Source: Marivita sp030148515
GTDB taxonomy: Bacteria > Pseudomonadota > Alphaproteobacteria > Rhodobacterales > Rhodobacteraceae
Reading direction: 5' to 3'
NCBI RefSeq assembly: GCF_048006345.1
Contig: NZ_CP180351.1
Span: 1,736,001-1,800,000, forward strand
Length of the DNA: 64,000 bases
Below are positions 25,468 to 33,933 of the stretch, piece after piece. The notes beneath the pieces were generated by a model. The model did not search any database, was not told where the DNA came from, and saw only the letters and a program-made list of their open reading frames with translations. Position 1 is the stretch's first letter, and every line of letters begins with the position of its first letter. Made by a program: the position numbers and the translations under genes.

Positions 25468-26769
25468 TTACCGGGATGCCTGCTCGAAGCGACGCAGCAG
25501 CGCATTGCCCCGCTCAACAGCGCTGTCGAGCGCCGCTTGCGCGTCCTTGTCACCGGCCCACACCGCTTCGAGTTCTTCGTCGATGATGGTACGGATCTGG
25601 TCAAAGGATCCAAGGCGCAGACCCTTGGAGTTGGCCGTCGGTTCCTTGGCAGTCATCTGGATCACTGCGATATCGGTGCCCGGATTGGCCTCATAGAAGC
25701 CTTGGCTGCGGGTCAGATCGCCTGCTTCGGACGTGATTGGCAGGTAGCCGGTGTCCTGGTGCCATTTCGCCTGGATTTCGGGGCTGGAAAGGAAGTCGAG
25801 GAACGCAGCAACGCCCGCATATTCCTCGTCCGTCTGTCCTTCCATCACCCACAGCGACGCTCCACCGATAATGGTGTTCTGCGGTTCACTGGCGACAGCA
25901 GTCCAATAGGGCAAAGGACGCACTTCGAAATCGAACTGGGCCTCTGCCTTGATCCCGGCATAGCCCGCCGAAGACTCGGTGAACAGCGCACATTCGCCCG
26001 CGCGGAAATTCGCACCGCCTTCGTTGCGACGACCGGCATAAATGAACTTGCCGTCTTTGGCCCATTCGCCCATCGCGCCGATATGCGCCACCTGCGCCGC
26101 GCTGTTGAACGCGAGCTCGGTATCGGTGCCGTCAAAGCCGTTGGATTTGGTTGCAAACGGCACATCGTGATAGGCCGAGAAATTCTCGAGGTGAATCCAG
26201 CTCTGCCACGCGGTCGTCATCGGGCAGCTCACGCCCGCCTCTTTCAACTGGTCCAAAACGGTGCCGACCTGTTCCCAAGTCGAGAGATCGGTGTCGGGGT
26301 CGATGCCCGCTTCCTGCAGCTTGTTGCGGTTCACCCAAAGCACAGGCGTGGACGAATTGTAGGGCAACGACAGCATGTCACCCTCGGGCGAAGTATAGTA
26401 GCCCTTGACCGAACCGATGTATTTCGACTGGTCGAACCCGTCACCCATCACTTCGTAGACCGGTTTAATGGCGCCCTTGGCCCCCATCATCGTGGCGGTG
26501 CCCACTTCGAAAACCATCAGGATGTCAGGCTGTTCGCCCGCGCGGAACGCCGCGATCCCGGCATTGAGCGTCTCGGAATAGTTACCCTTGTGTGTTGCGA
26601 CGACAGTGTAATCGGACTGCGAGCTGTTGAAGCCTTCGACCTGCTCGGCCACCAGTTCGCCAAGGCGACCGGTGAAAGCATGCCAGAATTCGACTTCGGT
26701 CTGCGCCATCGCAGCCTGGGTCGATCCGAGGACGGCCGAGACTGCCAGAATGCTGATCGTATGTTTCAT
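25468..26769 (-). CDS. ugpB: Glycerol-3-phosphate-type periplasmic binding protein
   Basis: A 433-residue periplasmic receptor with signal peptide (cleavage after AAMAQ, about residue 23). The mature N-terminus EVEFWHAFTGRLGELV and the segment THKGNYSETLNAGIAAFRAG with VYEVGTATMM-like sequence (read here as VFEVGTATMM) are close to E. coli UgpB, which binds sn-glycerol-3-phosphate and glycerophosphocholine. The start at 26769 follows GGGAGAA; the longer frame from 26808 has no support. First gene of ugpBAEC, 100 bases behind the HAD gene with two hairpins between. Confidence 0.9.
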   Translation of the reverse strand: MKHTISILAVSAVLGSTQAAMAQTEVEFWHAFTGRLGELVAEQVEGFNSSQSDYTVVATHKGNYSETLNAGIAAFRAGEQPDILMVFEVGTATMMGAKGAIKPVYEVMGDGFDQSKYIGSVKGYYTSPEGDMLSLPYNSSTPVLWVNRNKLQEAGIDPDTDLSTWEQVGTVLDQLKEAGVSCPMTTAWQSWIHLENFSAYHDVPFATKSNGFDGTDTELAFNSAAQVAHIGAMGEWAKDGKFIYAGRRNEGGANFRAGECALFTESSAGYAGIKAEAQFDFEVRPLPYWTAVASEPQNTIIGGASLWVMEGQTDEEYAGVAAFLDFLSSPEIQAKWHQDTGYLPITSEAGDLTRSQGFYEANPGTDIAVIQMTAKEPTANSKGLRLGSFDQIRTIIDEELEAVWAGDKDAQAALDSAVERGNALLRRFEQASR

Positions 26770-26821
26770 TTGGTTCTCCCTCTGAGACTGAACGACCGAG
26801 GCAGACAACCCACCCCGGTTT

Positions 26822-26884
26822 CGCGATTTGACATCGCGTTTGGTGGAGCGATCATGACAAAGGTTTCTGTCATGGTCGCTCCAC
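26822..26884 (-). other. Double hairpin spanning the HAD gene stop codon
   Basis: On the minus strand a 17-bp stem (26843-26859 with 26868-26884, one mismatch, 8-base loop) includes the TGA of the HAD gene (26872-26870). A perfect CGCGAT/ATCGCG hairpin follows (26822-26838). Neither has a U-run. The stem is far stronger than chance and separates the phn/HAD genes from ugpBAEC. Confidence 0.65.
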
Positions 26885-27766
26885 TATGAAATCGGGGACG
26901 ATACCGCTGGCCAAAACGGCCTTTTCGGCATCCTGCCCCGCAAAAAATCCGTAATCCGCAACCAGCGCGGAGGCGATCCCGACAGTGCGCGCTCCAAGGA
27001 TGTCGGTGTGCAGACTGTCACCAACCATCAGAACACGAGACCGATCTACATTTCCCAATCGTTTGAAGGCGAGATCGAAAATGTCAGGAAAGGGTTTGCC
27101 ATAGAATTCCGGACTGATCCCGGTCCGGTCAGCAAGCCTGTGGGCGAAATGTCCCGGCTCGACAGAAAATCCCGTTTCGCGCGGTGCGACAATATCCGGA
27201 TTTCCGACAAGAACTGGACGTGGGTGCTTTCTGAGTGCGTTTTCCAAAAGCGCCTGCCGCTCTTCCGTCCATGCGGCGCTTCCAACAAGCAGGAAGCCCT
27301 CAACCGCGTCATAGGCCGCCGGGTCTTCTTCAAGATAGGTCAGGGTCAAATCTTCGAGGTCACGCAAGCCTGTGCTCCGAGTGGCCATCAGTCCCCAATG
27401 AAGGTTCTTTCGGCCATTGAGGCCCGCAAGCAGTGTGACGCGGCTGGTGATCACGTCCTCAGGCGCAAAGTCGTAGCCAAGTCGACTGTATTTCTCCATC
27501 AGCGCCGCGTGTGGAAATCCGGCTGCATTGGAGACGACCAAAACGCGTTTGCCCGCCGCCTTGAGGTTTGCGATCCGCTCGGGCGTTCCAGGGATTGCCG
27601 CCTCTCCGATGTTAAGAACTCCAAAGGCGTCCAGTAGGAACACATCAAAGACATCAGCGATATCGGCAAGCGTTGCCACACGTTGGAAGCCTGCTGCCGA
27701 TGGCCGAACCACCGGCAGCCGATCCCGCACGGATTCGTAAGCCTCGAAGGCGGTTTCGGTCGACAT
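26870..27766 (-). CDS. HAD-IIA family hydrolase with DxF catalytic motif
   Basis: A 298-residue HAD-superfamily protein of subclass IIA (NagD-like cap). Motif I is FLLDAFGVLNIG (about residue 44-55): the nucleophile Asp is present but the second, acid/base Asp is Phe. Motif II is VLVVSNAAG, motif III GKPFPDIFDLA and motif IV MVGDSLHTDILGA. Classical HAD phosphatases use DxD; DxF/Y is seen in other HAD chemistry, so phosphatase activity is plausible but not assured. The ATG at 27766 starts 5 bases past the phnE stop. Its position between phnDCEE and ugpBAEC suggests it acts on an imported organophosphorus compound. Confidence 0.8.
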   Translation of the reverse strand: MSTETAFEAYESVRDRLPVVRPSAAGFQRVATLADIADVFDVFLLDAFGVLNIGEAAIPGTPERIANLKAAGKRVLVVSNAAGFPHAALMEKYSRLGYDFAPEDVITSRVTLLAGLNGRKNLHWGLMATRSTGLRDLEDLTLTYLEEDPAAYDAVEGFLLVGSAAWTEERQALLENALRKHPRPVLVGNPDIVAPRETGFSVEPGHFAHRLADRTGISPEFYGKPFPDIFDLAFKRLGNVDRSRVLMVGDSLHTDILGARTVGIASALVADYGFFAGQDAEKAVLASGIVPDFIVERP

Positions 27767-27771
27767 CACCG

Positions 27772-28587
27772 TCAAATGATGGCCCCCCGGACTTTCGCCG
27801 ACACCCATTCGCTGATGACAACTGCGGCAAGGATTACAAGGAGAATGAGACTTACTTGAGGCCAAGCGAGGACGTTCAGCGAGGACGAAAGCTGCAATCC
27901 GATACCGCCCGCACCAACAAGGCCCAACACCGTGGATTCCCGGATATTGATGTCCCAGCGGAACACCGCGATCCCAGCAAATGCGGGAAGGATCTGTGGA
28001 ACGATACCATAAGCCATTACCTGCCAACGCGACGCGCCTGTTGCAGTTATGGCTTCGACCTGTGTGTGGTCGATCTCTTCGATGGCTTCGTACAGCAGTT
28101 TTGCGCAGAATCCGATGGATCGGATCGCAATGGCGATCACACCCGCAAAGACGCCGGGTCCGATGATTGCAATCAACAGCAAAGCCCAGATCAGGGAATT
28201 GATCGACCGGGTGGACACGATGATCAGCAGCGCAACGGGGCGGATGAACAGAGCCGAAGGTGTTGTGTTGCGCGCGGCCAGGAATGCAACCGGAACGGCA
28301 AGGAACAAAGCGATGATCGTTCCCAATGTCGCAATGTTCAACGTGTCCCAGATCGGGCGACCCAGTTGGGTGATGTATTCCCAGCGTGGTGGCGTGGCAC
28401 GGGTCCAGATGTCATTAGCGATGCGTGGAGCGTCCCAGACGAAGAACCAAGTGGTCGATTCCGAGATGATCTGCCAACAAATGGCAAACACGAGTAGGCC
28501 GAGGAGCCAGCCAAACCAACGCACCAACTTTTCGCGCAGCGTGTGCCGACGCCAGATCTGAGCACCGTCTTTTTCAAGCACCGGCAT
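27772..28587 (-). CDS. phnE: Phosphonate-type ABC importer permease (second PhnE)
   Basis: A 271-residue inner-membrane permease with about six helices. The C-terminal loop RWDINIRESTVLGLVGAGGIG (about 213-233) is the PhnE signature, and VEAITATGASRWQVMAYGIVPQ is the ATPase-docking region. It follows its paralogue with a one-base TAATG overlap, so the two probably form a heterodimeric channel. Confidence 0.9.
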   Translation of the reverse strand: MPVLEKDGAQIWRRHTLREKLVRWFGWLLGLLVFAICWQIISESTTWFFVWDAPRIANDIWTRATPPRWEYITQLGRPIWDTLNIATLGTIIALFLAVPVAFLAARNTTPSALFIRPVALLIIVSTRSINSLIWALLLIAIIGPGVFAGVIAIAIRSIGFCAKLLYEAIEEIDHTQVEAITATGASRWQVMAYGIVPQILPAFAGIAVFRWDINIRESTVLGLVGAGGIGLQLSSSLNVLAWPQVSLILLVILAAVVISEWVSAKVRGAII

Positions 28588-29402
28588 TACTGCACCCTCG
28601 CCCTGATGACGCCCGACAAATACTCCAGCATCATGACGATCCCGATGATCAGGATGAGAATTGCGGCGGCGGTGTCGTACTCGTATCGGTCAAAAGCAGT
28701 GTTCAACGTCGCGCCGATCCCTCCGGCCCCCACGAGGCCAAGGATTGCACTTTCCCGGAAATTGATGTCGACGCGGTAGATTGAAAGGCCGATTAGTCGT
28801 GGCATGACCTGTGGTTGCACACCATAATTGATCCACTGCATCCACTTGGCGCCCGACGCCCGGATGGCCTCGGCCTGTACCTTGTCCATGGATTCAATGT
28901 CCTCAGCCAAGAGCTTGGAAAGGAAGCCGATTGTTGCGAAAGACAGCGTCAGGAACCCGGCCAGTGGACCAAAGCCGAAGATCGCCACCAGAAGAATTGC
29001 GACAATGATTTCCTGAAGCGCACGGCTGATAGCCACGATGCCGCGACAGATCATGTAAACCGGCAGGGGCGCGATGTTGCGCGCAGCACCCAACCCGATC
29101 GGGATCGAGATAAGGATGCCCACCACAGACGCGGCGACGGTCATCACGATGCTTTCCAGCAAACCGCCCCAGATGTCCCCGGCCCGGCTGATGAAATCGG
29201 GACGCGTGAACGCGAGAATGAATTGCCAACCGCGATTCAGGCCTTCATAGACCCGACCCCAATCGACCTCGATCGTCATGAAGGCGGCGATCAGATAGGC
29301 AATGAAGCCGAAGATCAGGCTCCACCGTAGTACGGGGTTTGTGACAAAATGCGGCTTGCGCCACTTTCTGCCCAGCATGTCGTCCAGTTCACGGTGACTC
29401 AT
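28587..29402 (-). CDS. phnE: Phosphonate-type ABC importer permease (first PhnE)
   Basis: A 271-residue permease paralogous to the next gene product. It has an N-terminal helix (about 25-45), further helices across the protein, the docking loop AEAIRASGAKWMQWINYGVQPQ and the signature VDINFRESAILGLVGAGGIG (about 215-234). ATGA-coupled to phnC. Both members of the pair keep the conserved motifs, so neither looks decayed. Confidence 0.9.
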   Translation of the reverse strand: MSHRELDDMLGRKWRKPHFVTNPVLRWSLIFGFIAYLIAAFMTIEVDWGRVYEGLNRGWQFILAFTRPDFISRAGDIWGGLLESIVMTVAASVVGILISIPIGLGAARNIAPLPVYMICRGIVAISRALQEIIVAILLVAIFGFGPLAGFLTLSFATIGFLSKLLAEDIESMDKVQAEAIRASGAKWMQWINYGVQPQVMPRLIGLSIYRVDINFRESAILGLVGAGGIGATLNTAFDRYEYDTAAAILILIIGIVMMLEYLSGVIRARVQ

Positions 29403-30193
29403 TGTGCGGCCTCGACGTCTTCATCGTCATCGACAGCTTCGATGGTCGCTTCCCAATCTTCCTCGCCGTAAATCTCGGTTAGCTTTTCGGGCGTCAAAGC
29501 CACAGGCACGCCATCGAAGACGATCTCACCAAAGCGCAGACCGACGATGCGCGGTACGAACATCTGCGCCAGCGCCACATCGTGAATATTGATGATCGCC
29601 GCCAGTCCGCGTTCCCGGCAGAGTTCCGTGATCAACCGCATGATCTGACGGCTGGTCTTTGGATCAAGCGATGCCGTGGGTTCATCGACCAGCAAAAGCT
29701 TCGGGTTCTGAATAAGAGCCCTGCAAATCCCGACACGCTGACGCTGCCCCCCAGACAATTCGTCGGCACGTTTGTCGGCCATATGCAAAAGACCGACCCG
29801 GTCCAACAAACGGAATGCCTCGTCGACATCGCTTTGCGGGTAGCGCCGAAGGAAACTGCGCCAGAAACCGACATAGCCCAAACGCCCGGACAGCACGTTT
29901 TCCATCACGGTCAGGCGTTCGACCAGCGCGTATTCCTGAAAAATCATTCCCATTTCGCGTCGCGCCCGCCGCAACGCACCCGGTCCAAGTTTGGTAAGGT
30001 CCGTGTCGTCCAGCATCACAGCCCCGCTGGTGGGTTCAACCAACCTGTTGATACAGCGGATCATTGTGGACTTGCCCGCACCGGACGGCCCGATAAGAGC
30101 CAGAACCTGACCTTTGGGGACTTCGAGATCAATGGCTTTCAGTGCCTGATCACCGGTCTTGTATGTTTTTGTAAGTTTTTGAAGACGCAGCAT
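29399..30193 (-). CDS. phnC: Phosphonate-type ABC importer, ATPase subunit
   Basis: A 264-residue ATPase. Walker A GPSGAGKST (about 35), IFQEYALVERLTVMENVLSGRLGY (typical PhnC Q-loop region), signature LSGGQRQRVGICRAL, Walker B LLLVDEPTASLDP and switch His in INIHDVALAQ. A very acidic tail (DDDEDVEAAQ) ends the protein. Encoded between phnD and the two phnE genes. Confidence 0.92.
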   Translation of the reverse strand: MLRLQKLTKTYKTGDQALKAIDLEVPKGQVLALIGPSGAGKSTMIRCINRLVEPTSGAVMLDDTDLTKLGPGALRRARREMGMIFQEYALVERLTVMENVLSGRLGYVGFWRSFLRRYPQSDVDEAFRLLDRVGLLHMADKRADELSGGQRQRVGICRALIQNPKLLLVDEPTASLDPKTSRQIMRLITELCRERGLAAIINIHDVALAQMFVPRIVGLRFGEIVFDGVPVALTPEKLTEIYGEEDWEATIEAVDDDEDVEAAQ

Positions 30194-30220
30194 AAGAAGG
30201 CCCCTAACGCGGCAATGTGA

Positions 30221-30239
30221 CAGGCCCGTGACGGGCCTG
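30221..30239 (-). other. Intercistronic hairpin between phnD and phnC
   Basis: CAGGCCCG pairs with CGGGCCTG around a 3-base loop, 20 bases past the phnD stop. No U-run. It has the same position relative to a receptor gene as the hairpins after tctC and ugpB. Confidence 0.55.
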
Positions 30240-30259
30240 CCTTTCGTAGAGAATTTGGA

Positions 30260-31234
30260 TTACTCGCAGGCGTAGGAAACGCCATTGGCCGCGTCGATCT
30301 TGCGGATCACGTCCCAGAATTCCTTGTAGGTCATGGGCAGGAACTGACCTTCGTTCGACTTCTCGAACTCGGCCTTGAGCGTTGTGCCTTCCCATTCGAA
30401 ATTGAAGAACGCGTTCTTGATCTTCTCTTTCAATTCGGGTGTCAGGTTGTGCGCGGTACCGAAACCGGTCGTCGGAAAGGTCTGGGATTTGTAGATCGAG
30501 GTCACCTGATCCGGCGAAATCACGTCGCGTTCGATCATCCGGCTCATCACCGAATTGGCGATTGCTGCAGCGGGGTAATCCTTGTTGGCGACACCGAGGA
30601 TCGAGTTGTCATGCTTGCCCGAAAAAACGGGTTCGAAATCCTTTTCCGCTTCGAGGCCAAACTCGGCCTTCAGGATCGCGGAGGGCGCCTTAAAGCCAGA
30701 GTTGGATGTAGGCGACGTGAACGCAAGCTGCTTGCCCTTGATGTCGGCGGGCGACGTGATGCCAGAGCCGGGATAGGTGATGATCTCCATCTCATAGCCG
30801 AAATTGCCGTCTTCAGACGCCATGATGGTGAACGGGTTGAATCCTGCGCAGTTCACCGCAAGCGGGTTGGACCCGGTATTGAAACCAGCGATGTGCAGTC
30901 GACCAGAGCGCATTGCCTCGATCTGGGCAGCGTTATTCTGGACGGGGAAGAAAACGACCGATTTGCCGGTTTCTTTTTCCAGATGTGTCAGGAAATCCGA
31001 CCATGCTTCTTTGTAAACCGCCGGATCTTCGACAGGGGTGTACGCAAAAATGAGCGTATCCGGGTCCACGAGATCTGCAGGATCGGTTGGTGTATCGGCC
31101 AACATATCGCCGTCGACGTCGCAGAAGCGCTCATCGAGATCGCCGCGCGGGCAATCTTGTGCAGACGCAGTCGTACCGAACGACATCAACGCAATCGCAG
31201 ATGCCCCCAACAACAGTTTGATGTCCAATTTCAT
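30260..31234 (-). CDS. phnD: Phosphonate-type periplasmic binding protein
   Basis: A 324-residue receptor with signal peptide (cleavage after TASAQ, about residue 26). The core TLIFAYTPVEDPAVYKEAW, VQNNAAQIEAMRSGRLHIAGFNTGS and FTSPTSNSGFKAPSAIL match the PhnD family that binds phosphonates or related phosphorus oxyanions. Between signal and core is an extra acidic segment of about 35 residues with two Cys (DCPRGDLDERFCDVDGD), and a third Cys stands near the C-terminus (SYACE). GGGAGGA precedes the start. Ligand uncertain: phosphonate, phosphite or a phosphate ester. Confidence 0.88.
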   Translation of the reverse strand: MKLDIKLLLGASAIALMSFGTTASAQDCPRGDLDERFCDVDGDMLADTPTDPADLVDPDTLIFAYTPVEDPAVYKEAWSDFLTHLEKETGKSVVFFPVQNNAAQIEAMRSGRLHIAGFNTGSNPLAVNCAGFNPFTIMASEDGNFGYEMEIITYPGSGITSPADIKGKQLAFTSPTSNSGFKAPSAILKAEFGLEAEKDFEPVFSGKHDNSILGVANKDYPAAAIANSVMSRMIERDVISPDQVTSIYKSQTFPTTGFGTAHNLTPELKEKIKNAFFNFEWEGTTLKAEFEKSNEGQFLPMTYKEFWDVIRKIDAANGVSYACE

Positions 31235-31288
31235 ATGTCTTTCCTCCCATTGATACGGCGTTTTTCGCCGCTTTGTGTTGCCTTCAAA

Positions 31289-32104
31289 TCAAGTTTTTTG
31301 AGCGACGATGACCTCCACTTCCGCTCCGTCCAACGCCGCCAGAAGATCGCCTTTGGGACGCGCATCCACGACGATGGAATTAAGGTCGGCCATCTCTCCC
31401 ACATGGGCCAACCCCTTCCGTCCAAACTTGCGCGAGTCGATCAGAAGGTGGCGTTTGGTCGCCCGGCTGAGCATCATCCGCTTGACCGCCGCAAAGCCAC
31501 GGACCGTTTCCGAAGGCCCTTCGGATGACAAGCCAGACGCGCCAATCATGCAGCGGTCCACGTTGAATCGTGCAAGAAATTCAAGGGTCTCAGTCCCGAT
31601 CACGGCCAATTCCGCCGCGAGATACTCGCCAGGACACAAAAGGACTTCAGGAACACCATGGCCGATGGTCATGGCGACTGGGATCGAATTCGTGATCACC
31701 GTGCATTGCGTGCCGAGAAACGCCAGAGCACGCGCAAGTTGAATGGTTGTGGAACCGGAATCGATCATTACGGTCTCGCCGTCCTGCACCAATTCGGCGG
31801 CCTTGAGGCCGATCCGCTCGCGCTCTTCGACATGGGTGTTCGTACGTTCATCAAGGCCCGGATAATGCCCCTGCGCTGGTGCAGACGCTCCTCCATGCGC
31901 ACGTGAGATGAGGCCGTCGTCTGACAGGGCATCCACATCCCGCCGCACTGTCTCGGTCGAGACATTGAAACGTCGGGCCAGCTCGCTGATGCGCACATGT
32001 GGGCGCAACTTTAACTCAAGTAGGATTTGACGACGCCGGTCGGATTTCTTGAGCCGGACAGGTCCGGTCTCTGCATTGAAGTCCTGAGTTTCCGTGTTTG
32101 ACAT
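31289..32104 (-). CDS. DeoR-family transcriptional regulator
   Basis: A 271-residue DeoR/GlpR-type regulator. The N-terminal winged helix has RRRQILLELKLRPHVRISELARRFNVSTETVRRDVDALSDDGLISRAHGGA (about 22-72); the C-terminal domain (DSGSTTIQLARAL, then VITNSIPVAM) binds a phosphorylated ligand in this family. The ATG at 32104 is preferred to a start 4 codons upstream. It heads the gene string phnDCEE-HAD-ugpBAEC and faces the phosphate symporter. DeoR proteins usually sense sugar phosphates or glycerol-3-phosphate, which fits the neighbourhood. Confidence 0.88.
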   Translation of the reverse strand: MSNTETQDFNAETGPVRLKKSDRRRQILLELKLRPHVRISELARRFNVSTETVRRDVDALSDDGLISRAHGGASAPAQGHYPGLDERTNTHVEERERIGLKAAELVQDGETVMIDSGSTTIQLARALAFLGTQCTVITNSIPVAMTIGHGVPEVLLCPGEYLAAELAVIGTETLEFLARFNVDRCMIGASGLSSEGPSETVRGFAAVKRMMLSRATKRHLLIDSRKFGRKGLAHVGEMADLNSIVVDARPKGDLLAALDGAEVEVIVAQKT

Positions 32105-32155
32105 TGGTCGTCCCAACTCGAATACCTCACCAGTTTTGTGGTCTTTCCTGCATTT

Positions 32156-32174
32156 TGCAAATATTTTTGTTGCA
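32156..32174. promoter_or_regulatory. Inverted repeat between deoR-type regulator and phosphate symporter
   Basis: TGCAA-N9-TTGCA in an AT-rich stretch of the 167-base divergent region. A plausible operator for the adjacent DeoR-type protein; no PHO-box direct repeat is visible here. Confidence 0.35.
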
Positions 32175-32271
32175 TAAGCCTCAACAGAGTGGTCAGATTT
32201 TTAGATAGACCAAGAAAAGAAGGTGTACTGTTCAACATGCCTCGGCGTCATGCTGGTTCGGACAACGCGAC

Positions 32272-33933
32272 ATGATTGTGCTTGCCGCACAACTTGCAGC
32301 GGCAGTGGCGCTGCTTCTTTGGTCGACGCGGCTGATCCGGACAGGTGTTGAACGCGCTTTCATGCCCGAGCTGAAATCCGGACTGAAACGCCTCTCCGGA
32401 AACGCGATTTCCGCAGCCGCCGGGGGCAGTTTTGCGGCAATGGTCATGCAAAGCGCAACCGCCGTGGCCCTGATAAGCGCGGGCTTCGCCATATCAGGCA
32501 TGCTGGCTGCGCAAACGGCGCTTGCCTTGGTCCTTGGTGCCGAATTGGGGTCAGCCCTGATGACGCGTGTTCTGATCTTGCCCGTCGACAGCATTCTTCC
32601 GTTCGTTCTTCTGATCGGGGTTACCGCGTTCTTCAAAGCCAACACCCGAAAGACCAAACAGGTCGGGCGTATCATCATCGGCTTGGCACTTGTTTTCATT
32701 TCGCTGGGCATGATCCGCGAAGCGACCGCCCCAATTGGCGATAACGCGATTATCCAAAGCATAGCCGCCTACTTCAGGGACGACCTTGTCAGCGCCTATG
32801 TACTTGGGGCGGCTCTGACATGGGCCATGCATTCAAGCCTCGCAGCGGTGCTGACCTTTGCGACCTTCGCAGCAACAGGCCTGATTGCAGCACCTGTCGC
32901 TGCCGCTTTGGTGATTGGTGCCAACCTAGGCGGAGCCGCAATTCCATTTGCGCTCTTGTGGAATGCCGAGCGCCCTGCCCGCCTTGTCGTCCTTGGAAAC
33001 CTCGTGGCCCGCGGCTGCATGACGGTCGTTTTCCTGATCATCCTGATCAGCGGCACCGTGGATCTTAGCCTGCTCGGCGGAAACGTGGCCAATCAGGTTG
33101 TTGCGCTGCATATTCTGTTGAACGGAACACTTCTCCTTGTTGCGCTGCCATTGACCGGCATCATCATCCGCATCGCCAATGCGACGCTGCCCCGTCACAT
33201 CACGAAGGAGACGCCCTCACTCAGCGCACTGGACGTCAATGCCCTCGATCATCCGCCGCTCGCCCTGGCCTGTGCCCAACGAGAGCTCTTGCGAATGTCG
33301 GAGACAGTGCAGTCCATTCTCATCTCGGTGATGCATCTCTTCCGCAACTGGGATGCCGAACAGGCACGCATGATCGAGCGTCGTGAGGACGAAATCGACC
33401 GGATGCATTTCGAGACCAAGATTTACGTGTCACGACTGCGCGAGAACAACATTGAGCCCGATCAGGACAAGAAAACGCTCGAGATCGTGGCAATGGCAAA
33501 CAGCCTTGAAGAAGCTGCGGATCGCATTGCAACCAGCCTTGTCGGGTTGGCAAAAAAGATGTCGGACGAAGCCATCACCTTCTCTGATGAGGGCCTTGAA
33601 GACATTGCTCATTTTCACGACCAGATCGTCACCAACGGCCAGCTTGCGCTCAGCGTATTGACCACCGGAGATGCAGAAGCGGCGCGTCAGCTTGTGGCCG
33701 AGAAAGACCGCATCCGCATCGAAGAGCAAAAACTGCAGGAACGCCATCTCAAACGGTTGCAACGTGGGGGTATGGCAAGCATCGAAACCACCAACATCCA
33801 TCAGGAAACCCTGCGCGTTCTCAAGCAGATCAACGCCGCACTGACCTATGTCGCCTACCCCATCTCCGAGGAAACCGGCGACTTGCTGGAAAGCCGTCTT
33901 GCCCGTCCTCGAACCGTTGGAGGAACAGCATGA
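32272..33933 (+). CDS. Na+/phosphate symporter with PhoU-like C-terminal domain
   Basis: A 553-residue NptA/PNaS-family importer. The membrane part (about 1-310) contains two inverted repeats, each with its helix-break motif: MVMQSATAVALISAG (about 52) and WAMHSSLAAVLTFATFA (about 183), the latter a variant of QSSSA. Residues about 330-540 are a helical PhoU-like domain (METVQSILISVMHLFRNWD, LEEAADRIATSLVGLAKKM) that may gate transport according to phosphate status. Coupled by ATGA to a NUDIX gene. It adds inorganic phosphate import to a region otherwise full of organophosphate importers. Confidence 0.88.
   Translation: MIVLAAQLAAAVALLLWSTRLIRTGVERAFMPELKSGLKRLSGNAISAAAGGSFAAMVMQSATAVALISAGFAISGMLAAQTALALVLGAELGSALMTRVLILPVDSILPFVLLIGVTAFFKANTRKTKQVGRIIIGLALVFISLGMIREATAPIGDNAIIQSIAAYFRDDLVSAYVLGAALTWAMHSSLAAVLTFATFAATGLIAAPVAAALVIGANLGGAAIPFALLWNAERPARLVVLGNLVARGCMTVVFLIILISGTVDLSLLGGNVANQVVALHILLNGTLLLVALPLTGIIIRIANATLPRHITKETPSLSALDVNALDHPPLALACAQRELLRMSETVQSILISVMHLFRNWDAEQARMIERREDEIDRMHFETKIYVSRLRENNIEPDQDKKTLEIVAMANSLEEAADRIATSLVGLAKKMSDEAITFSDEGLEDIAHFHDQIVTNGQLALSVLTTGDAEAARQLVAEKDRIRIEEQKLQERHLKRLQRGGMASIETTNIHQETLRVLKQINAALTYVAYPISEETGDLLESRLARPRTVGGTA

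Noticed and set aside
26843..26884. CTGTCAT/TGTCATG sequences resembling PHO-box halves near ugpB
   Set aside because: The two copies are inverted and form a hairpin through a stop codon; a PHO box needs direct repeats with 11-base periodicity in a promoter.
31256..31270. CGGCG-TTTTT-CGCCG hairpin as a terminator between the DeoR-type gene and phnD
   Set aside because: On the transcribed (minus) strand the loop is A-rich and no U-run follows, and phnD has its own strong ribosome-binding site right after it.
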